DNA of 64,000 bases from NCBI GenBank assembly GCA_958510875.1, contig OY294072.1, positions 2,232,001 to 2,296,000 on the forward strand. Reading direction: 5' to 3'. This document shows positions 56,401 to 64,000 of this stretch, piece by piece. This stretch comes from Endomychus coccineus. Taxonomy: Eukaryota > Arthropoda > Insecta > Coleoptera > Endomychidae. The notes under the pieces were generated by a model. It was not told where the DNA came from, searched no databases, and worked only from the letters and a program-made list of their open reading frames with translations. Made by a program: the position numbers and the translations under genes. How positions within the stretch are numbered: position 1 is the stretch's first letter; every line of letters begins with the position of its first letter.

Positions 56401-59400
56401 CTTGGCTAAACGAGTAAACTCTTGGATCTGAAGATGTCATATCTTCAGTTTTTGGAATAAACGCGACAATCTACGAAGCGAATTTATCGTCGATCTAAAA
56501 GTTCACATTGAGTATACTAAAATCGTTATAAGAACAGTAATTGACATGAACTATGGGTCGAGATGTTCAGAAATATGTTTCAGATTTGAATCCGGTACTA
56601 AAAATGATTTTAAAATACTCCTGTCTACATGAGTACACTCCTGGATCTGAAGAAGTCATACCTTCAGTTTCCGAGATAAACGCGACAATGCACGGAGCGA
56701 ATGAATCGTCGATCTAGATGTTTACATTGGGTATACTAAAATCGTCATGAGAACAGCTACCGACATGAACTATGGGTCGGGATGTTCAAAAATTAGTTTT
56801 AAATTCGAATCCGGGACTAAGAGTTATTTTAGAATCCTCTTTGCTGAACGCATACACTCCTGGATCTTAAGATGTCATATCTTCAGTTTTCGAGATTAAC
56901 GCAACGATGTACGAAGCGGACGAATCGTCGATTCAGTGTTCACATTGGGTGCAGTCAAATCGTTATTAGAACAGTCATCGACATGAACTGTGGGTCGGCA
57001 TATTCAGAAATATTTTTCAAATTTGAATCCAGGACAAATCAAGATTTTAGAATCCCCGTAACTGAACGCGTACACTCCTGAATCTGAAGAGGTCATATCT
57101 TCAGTTTTCGAAATAAGCGCGACAAAGTACGAAGCGAACGAGTCGCCGATCTAGAACGTCACAGTGGGTATACTAAAATCGTTATTAGAACAGCTATCGA
57201 GATGAACAATTAGTCGGGATGTTCAGAAACATATTTCAAATTTAAATCCGGAACTAAAAATGATTTCGAAATCTCCTTGGCTGAACGCATAAACTCCTGA
57301 ATCTGAAAATGTCATATCGTCAGTTTTTGAGATAAACTCGACAATATACGGAGCGAATGAATCGTCGATCTAGACGTTCACATTGGGTATACTGAAATCG
57401 TTATAAGAACAGCTAATCACATAAATTATGGGTCGGGATGCTCAGAAAAATGTTTCAAATATGAATCCGGGACAATAAATTATTTCAGAATTCTCTTGGG
57501 TGAACGCGTAGACTCCTGGATCCGAAAATGTCATATCTTCAGTTTCCGATATAAACGCGACAATGTACGAAGCGAATGAATCGTCGATCTAGACGTTTTT
57601 ATTGGGTATACTAAAATCGTTATGAGAACAGCTATTGACATGAACTATGGGTCGGGATGTTCAGAAGTATGTTTTGAATTTGAATCTGGAACTAAAATGA
57701 TTTTAGAATCCTCTTGGCTGAACGCGTACACTCCTGCATCTGGAGATGTCATATCGTTAGTTTTCGAGATAAACGCGACATTTCACGAAGCGAACGAGTC
57801 GTCGGTCTAGACGTTCATATTGAGAATAATAAAATCGTTATCAGATCAGCTATCGACATGAACTATAGGTCTGGATGTTGAGAAATATGATTTAAATTTG
57901 AAACTGATTTTAGAATCCCATTGGCTGAACGCGTTCACTCCTGGATTTGAAGATGTTGTATATTCAGTTTTCGATATAAACGCGACAATGTACGAAGCGA
58001 ATGAATCGTCGATCTAGACGTTCACATTGGCTATACCAAAATCATTAAAAGAACAGCTATTGACATGAACTATGGTTCAAAATTCTCAGAAAAATTTTTC
58101 AAATTTGAATCCTGGACAAGGAATTTTTTTAGAATTCTCTTGGCTAAACACGTACACTCATGGATCTGAATATGTCATATCTTCAGTTTTCGAGATGAAC
58201 GCGACAATGTACGAAGCAAATGAATCATCGATCTAGACGTTTACATTGGGTATACTGAAATCGTTTTAAGAACAGCTATTGACATGAACTATGTGTCGGG
58301 ATGTTCAGAAATATGTTTTAAATTTGAATCCGGGACTAAGAATGATTTCAGAATCCTCTTGGCTAAACGCGTACACTCCTGGATCTGGAGATGTCATAAC
58401 TTCAGTTTTCAATATAAACGCGGAAATGTACGGAGCGAATGAATCGTTGATCTGGACGTTTACATTGGGTATACTAAAATCGTTATAAGAAAAGCTATTG
58501 ACATGAACTATGGGTCGTGATGTTTAGAAAATTGTTTCAAATATGAATCCGGGACAAAAAATGATTTCAGAATTCTCTTGGGTGAACGCATAGACTCCTG
58601 GATCTGAAGATGTCATATCTTCAGTTTTTGAGATGAACGCGACAATATACGAGGCGAATGAATCGTCGATCTAGACGTTCACATTGGGTATACTAAAATC
58701 GTTATAAGAACAGCTATTGACATGAACTGAGGGTCGAGATAATCAGAAATATGTTTTAAATTTGAATCCGGGACTAAAACTGATTTAGAATAGTTTCGGG
58801 TGAACGCGTACACTCCTGAAACTGAAGATGTCATATCTTCGATTCCCGAGATGAACTCAACAATGTACGAGGTGAATGAATCGTGGATCTAGACGTTTAC
58901 ATTGGGTATACTAAAATCGTTATAAGAACAGCTTATGTCATAAATTATGGGTTGGGATGCTCAGATATATGTTTCAAATTTGAATCCGTGACTTAAATCG
59001 ACTTTAGAATTCTCCTGGCTAAACGCGTACACTCATGGATCTGAAGATGTCATATCTTCAGTTTTCGAGATTACCGCGACAATGTACGAAGCGAATAAAT
59101 CGTCGATCTAGACGTTCACATTGAGTTCACTAAAATCGTTAGAAAAACAGCTAATGACATAAATTATGGGTCAGGATGCTCAGAAATATGTTTCAAATCT
59201 GAATCCGTTACTTAAATCGATTTTAGAATTCACTTGGCTAAACGCGTACACTCCTGTATCTGAAGATGTCATATCTTCAGTTTTCGAGATAAACGCGACA
59301 ATGCACGGAGCGAATGAATCGTCGATCTAGATGTTTTTATTGGGTATACTGAAATCGTCATAAGAACAGCTATCGACATGAACTATGGGTCGGGATGTTC

Positions 59401-60803
59401 AAAAATTAGTTTTGAATTCAAATCCGGGACTAAGAACCATTTTAGAATCCTCTTAGCTGAACGCGTACACTCCTGGATCTGAAGATGTCATACCTTCAGT
59501 TTTCGATATTAACGCAACGATGTACAAAGCGGACGAATCGTCGATCCAGATGCTTACATTGGGAATACTCAAATCGTTGTTAGAACAGTCATCGACATGA
59601 ACCATGGGTCGGGATATTCAGAAATATGTTTTGAATTTGAATCCAGAACGAAATACGATTTTAAAGTCCTCGTAGCTGTACGAGTACACTCCCGAATCTG
59701 AAGAAGTCATATCTTCAGTTTTCGAGATTAATGCGACAAGGTACGAAGCGAGTGTATCGTCGATCTAGACATTTACATTGGGTATACTACAATCGTTATT
59801 AGAAAAGCTATCGAGATGAAATATGGGTCGGGATGTTCAGAAATATGTTTTGATTTTGAATCCGGGATTAAAAATGATTCTAGAATTCTCTTGACTAAAC
59901 GCGTATACTCCTGGTTCTGGTGATGTCATATCTTCAGTTTTCGAGATGAACGAGACAATGTACGGATCGAACGAATCGTCGATCTAGACATTCACATTGG
60001 GGATACTCAAATCGTCATTGGAACAGCCATCGACATGACCTATTGGTCGGGATATTAGGAAATATGTTTTAAATTTGGATCCGGGACTGATTATGATTCT
60101 AGAATCCACGTAGCTGTACGCATGCACTACTTAATCTGAAGATGACATATTTTCAGTTTTCGAGAGAAACGCGACAATGTACGAAGCGAACGAATCGTCG
60201 ATCTAGACTTTCACATTGGGTAAGCAAAATTGTTATTAGATTAGCTATTGACATGGACTACAGGTCGGGATGTTCAGAAATATGTTTTAAATTTGAATCC
60301 GGAATTAAAAATGATTTCAGAATCCTCTTGGCTAAACGCGTAGACTCCTGGATCTGGAGATGTCATAACTTCAGTTTCAAAGATAAACGCGACAATGTAC
60401 GAAGCGAATGAATCGTCGATCTGGACGTTCACATTGGGTATATTGAAATCGTTATAAGAACAGCTATTGACATGAACTATGGGTCGTTATGTTTAGAAAA
60501 ATGTTTCAAATATGAATCCGGGACAAAAAAATGATCAGAGAATTCTCTTGGGTGAACGCGTAGACTCCTGGATCTGAAGATGTCATATCTTCAGTTTTCG
60601 AGATAAACGCGACAATTTACAAAGCGAACGAATCGTGGATCTAGACGTTTACATAGGGTATACTAAAATCGTTGTTAGAACAGCTATCGACATGAACTTT
60701 GAATCGGTATGTTCAGAAATATGTTTTAAATTTGAGTCTGGGACTAAAAATGATTTTAGAATTCTCTTAGCTGAACGCGTACACTCCTGGATCTGAAGAT
60801 GTC
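53404..60803. repeat. 219-bp satellite array, right block
   Basis: About 34 units of the same satellite as 16874-31037. Relative to the break at 31037, about 40 bp of a unit are missing, so the B-junction-C block replaced part of a unit. BEL/Pao starts at 60804 within a unit, right after GAAGATGTC. Confidence 0.92.
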
Positions 60804-61068
60804 TGTTTCTATGTTCTGTTATATATATATTATATATTATTTTCATATGCATTCATAGAACATTATATTAATTTTAATCTAGTAGTTGTTATTAGTTGCT
60901 AGGAAAATTTGTTGAGAATTATATACCATCACTTTTTCATAATTTTATGTAATCATCGTTCATATCAAATTTAGAATAAATCATATAATCTCAAGTTTCA
61001 ATTGATTATCTCAAAAGCGTTAACAGAATAGTGATTCGATAAGCTTGAACACGAACAACATTCATACA
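60804..61068 (+). repeat. 5' LTR of BEL/Pao element
   Basis: Begins TGTTTCTATGTTCTG at the satellite break and ends TTCATACA directly before the primer site, giving TG...CA ends and 265 bp. TATATATATTATATATT lies near the start. The left end could also be the TG at 60813. The second LTR is outside the window. Confidence 0.7.
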
Positions 61069-61088
61069 TGGTCCTTCGGAGCGGGATT
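61069..61088 (+). other. primer binding site, probably tRNA-Tyr
   Basis: TGGTCCTTCGGAGCGGGATT is nearly complementary to the 3' end of tRNA-Tyr (…TCGAAGGACCA), with differences in the inner part. It lies immediately after the LTR, as expected. Confidence 0.65.
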
Positions 61089-61250
61089 TGAGTGCTAATC
61101 AAATTTCAAGAAAATTGATTGATAGTGGTCGCAATAACAATTCATTCCCATAAAGTAATCTTCAGGTGAATCTTTAATTATTTTCTTGTATATTCACAAT
61201 TCATTCATTTCAATTGTCTGTATTTGTGCTAGTGGTGTATACAATTCATC

Positions 61251-61787
61251 ATGCAAAATATCAATTCTGAAAAATCAATAACTAAACTTGTTCAAAGTCG
61301 TACAATTTTAAAATCAAGAATAAAGAAATTAAAATCTTTTGTCGATTCAGTTTCTTATTCGTTAATTGAATTAAAAGATCGAGTCATTTTGAACCATCTC
61401 TGGATCAGTATAATAAAACAGAACTTGAAATTTATAATCGTGATTCTTCAAGAAGCGGATCTTTTTGAAACAAATTATTTTAAACTATCAAGTGAGATTA
61501 AATCTATTTTAATAGCTTAATCTTCTATCGAAAACAATGTCAGTAACAATCCAGTTATGCAAAGCAAAGCCATAAGGCTTCCTGAAGTTACTCTGCCACA
61601 GTTCAATGGTGGTTATGACAATTGGTTATCTTTTCATGCAACTTTCAAGTCACTGATTCATGAGAATGAAGTTCAATTGAAAAATTTCATTATTCAAAAT
61701 CAGCACAAAAGGGTGAAGCAAGCATGGTCCACTACTCTTTGGAAATTTCAAGCGCCAATTACGAGGCTGCTTGGAATCTTGTATTAA
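61251..61787 (+). pseudogene. BEL/Pao gag region (broken)
   Basis: The first ORF (61251-61520) has SRTILKSRIKKLKSFVDSVS and LFETNYFKLSSEIKSIL, typical of the Pao gag N-terminus. A stop precedes the second part (61557-61787) with LPEVTLPQFNGGYDNWLSFH, the start of the DUF1759 domain. Later gag sequence continues in pieces to about 62050. Confidence 0.8.
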
Positions 61788-62057
61788 ATAGATATGGAGA
61801 GAGCATTCATTGGTCAAAAACACATGCAAGGTTTAAGTGATTTTCCAATAATTACTAAAGAGAATTATTCAGAATTGCGTCAAATGCTTGATGGTCTGGT
61901 TGAACATTCCGAAGCATTGCAATTATTGGATCAAAACAATTGAGATACATTAGTTATTTTCTCAATTTCTCGTAAATTAGACGCATCCACAATGCGATCT
62001 TGGAATGAAAATTCATCTCAATTCATTAACCCAAAATAAGAGCATTTCTTTGATTTT

Positions 62058-62650
62058 TTGTCAGATAATTGCAAACTATTGAATAAAAGCCACAGTGAAA
62101 GGCAAACTTCAAATAAAAGAAATGTTTTTAATTCACATAAAAAATCACTTTCTCTTGTATCTATAAATGAAGTAAATCATTGTCCCATTTGTAGACAATC
62201 ACATTTAATCTATTACTGCGATACATTTCTAAAATTAAATGTTGAAGAAAGGATTAAGTCCACCAAATCAAAGGGCTTGGGTTTAAATCGCATTCGTGCA
62301 AATCATACAATAAGCAATAGCAGATACAGCAAATGCAAAAATGTAATAAACAGCACAATTCTTTGTTACACATAGAATCGGTTTCAGATCATCAGCCATC
62401 TCAATTACCTGTTGGAACTACGGTTCCTATTAGCAATCATAATGAGAATCCTTTTGCATATACTGCAGCACTATTATCGACTGCTATAGTTCATGTCCGT
62501 GATAAGAGTGGACAATTTCAGAATTGTCGTGTCCTGCTAGATTCTGGTTCACAAACTAACTTCATTACTGAAGATTGTTTAAAGCGTTTTGGTTTATCCT
62601 ATAAGAATGTAAATATACCAATAACAGGCATGAATAAATCTAGATGTTAG
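62058..62650 (+). pseudogene. BEL/Pao zinc knuckle and aspartic protease (broken)
   Basis: 62058-62375 contains CPICRQSHLIYYC, a knuckle-like motif, followed by FLKLNVEERIK. An overlapping frame (62333-62650) contains CRVLLDSGSQTNFITEDC, the DSGS active-site loop of the Pao protease. A stop follows. Confidence 0.82.
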
Positions 62651-62666
62651 CGCAATTGTTAACATA

Positions 62667-63580
62667 TTGATCCAGCCGAAATTCAATAAATATCGAAACA
62701 ATATTAATTGTTTGATTTTGCAAAGTATTACACAAAACTTACCTACTATAACTATTGATAAAAGTTTGTTCCAAATCCCTAAAAATTTAACTCTAGCAGA
62801 TCCAGAATTTTACAAATCTGGCGGTATAGACATTTTGATAGGGGTTGAATTATTCTATGATCTTTTATGTGTTGGTCAAATAAAGTTCAACAAAACACAA
62901 CCTTGTCTACAAAAAACACATTTCGGTTGGGTAGTGTCTGGAAATATATCAACTAAATATTCATATACAGCTATTACAGCATGTAATGCAACTTTTCACA
63001 ATATAAACAATAACATCTCGAAATTTTGGGATTTGGAACACATCACTGAGCATTCGATTCTAACAAAGGAAGAGAGTGATTGTGAAAGTCATTTCATGAA
63101 AATTTTTAGACGTAATTCTAGAGGGAGATTAACGGTTTCATTAACAATTAAGGATAATGTTTCTTTGGGCGATTCAAAACAGGTGGCTATACAGCGTTTA
63201 CATTCATTGGATAAAAAGCTCAATAAGGATTCTTGCACAAAATCAGAATATTCCAGATTTCTGAAGGAATATGAGGCCCTGGGTCACATGTTTCGGGTCA
63301 CACATAATAATTCATCGGAACCAAATGTTTGTTTTTATTTACCACATCACTTTGTGATAAAGGAAACGAGCACAACAAGAAAACTCAAAGTAGTTTTCGA
63401 TGGTTCACAAAATCTGATAATGAGAAATCGTAACCTTTTTTCAATATTAATTAGATTTCGAACTCATGGAATAGGTCTCATAAGCGACGTGGAAAAAATG
63501 TATTAGGACTTTTACGTTAACGATCTTGTGACAGGCGTTAACTCGTTGAGGGAAGCATTAGGATTGCATGAACAGTTATC
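62667..63580 (+). pseudogene. BEL/Pao A17-type region and reverse transcriptase N-part
   Basis: IDILIGVELFYDLLCVGQIK and KTHFGWVVSGNIS mark the end of the protease region. FLKEYEALGHMFRV, YLPHHFVIKE and KLKVVFDGS mark the RT fingers. After ISDVEKMY a TAG is followed directly by DFYVNDLVTG, so the palm between the first catalytic Asp and the YVDD box is deleted and the box itself reads YVND. Confidence 0.87.
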
Positions 63581-63591
63581 AAAGATATTGA

Positions 63592-64000
63592 TTGGCGGCG
63601 GGTTTCCACTCAGAAGGTGAGCCTCTAATTCAGCCGAGGGAACAGATTATCTACATGGTGAGGCTCACCGCAATTTTGATTTTGATGAAAATTCAACGTG
63701 TAAGACACTCGGAATCAATTGGTCAACGACTACTGCTGAGTTCTTTCATTTATATCAACATACTATCAAAAAGAAAACTACTAAAAGAAAATTGTCAGCA
63801 ATTGCTCAAATATTTGACCTATTGAGATTGTTTGGACCTGTGATAATAATTGCCAGAATTATCATGCAAAGGTTATGGTATTCAAATTTAGATTGGGATG
63901 AAACGATTCAGATTGACCTACACACCAAATGGCAAAGATATCAATCATATTTGAAATTAATAAATGATGTACGCAAACCAAGGTATATTCGTTATTACAG
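63592..64000 (+). pseudogene. BEL/Pao reverse transcriptase, thumb/connection part
   Basis: In the proper frame from about 63700 it reads CKTLGINWSTTTAEF, TKRKLSAIAQIFDLL, FGPVIIIARIIMQRLW and then LDWDETIQID, the conserved region after the RT palm in BEL/Pao. The ORF 63592-63825 is mostly another frame. Confidence 0.75.

Larger units (their letters stand above)
60804..64000 (+). mobile_element. BEL/Pao LTR retrotransposon, broken, runs off the window
   Basis: 5' LTR, primer site, gag, protease and reverse transcriptase fragments in order on the plus strand. Multiple stops and frame changes, plus a deletion of the RT palm, show it is dead. RNase H, integrase and the 3' LTR would lie beyond 64000. 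Confidence 0.9.

Overview
The window is eukaryotic nuclear DNA, most likely from an insect or other arthropod. The evidence is low GC, spliceosomal-type intron signals, a BEL/Pao LTR retrotransposon, roughly 100 units of a 219-bp satellite, and three related Polinton/Maverick-type (adintovirus-like) elements. I cannot name the species. Only weak traces of host genes are visible.

Layout: (1) 1-515 satellite, then 516-1144 AT-rich sequence. (2) Element A, 1151-13640, is a complete insertion with about 1.4-1.6 kb terminal inverted repeats (TIRs) starting AG and ending CT, flanked by the 6-bp duplication GATACT. (3) 13647-16873 is mixed sequence with a coding-like scrap, an LTR-like promoter and a possible two-exon coding fragment. 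(4) 16874-31037 is satellite. (5) Element B, 31038-40742, sits in the satellite and is cut off inside a gene. (6) 40743-41207 is junction sequence. (7) Element C, 41208-53128, lies in the opposite orientation with a different, longer TIR ending in a tRNA-like sequence. (8) 53129-53403 is unassigned. (9) 53404-60803 is satellite. (10) A broken BEL/Pao element starts at 60804 and runs off the window.

The three elements share one cassette, in this order: A32-like packaging ATPase, DUF8207-like protein, fibre-like coiled-coil protein, chromodomain integrase, PLA2/pX-like protein, adenain-type protease, penton (minor capsid), a small ORF, double-jelly-roll major capsid protein, an MSV199-domain protein with a 50-nt intron, and a small membrane protein on the other strand. 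This is a near-complete virion assembly and integration set. No DNA polymerase B is seen in any copy, and in the complete copy A there is no room for one. The family therefore looks like a capsid-encoding Polinton without its own polymerase, presumably replicated by the host or by a helper.

Every copy is damaged, but differently. A keeps open integrase, PLA2/pX and fibre genes. B keeps protease, penton and fibre. C keeps ATPase and penton. The major capsid gene is broken in all three, in the stretch between its two halves. Shared regulatory-looking features are a TAGTATATAAA box before the ATPase and penton genes, 65-bp repeats ending in a long palindrome around TGACGTCA, and short tandem repeats built on ACAGCTGT or CACGTG palindromes.
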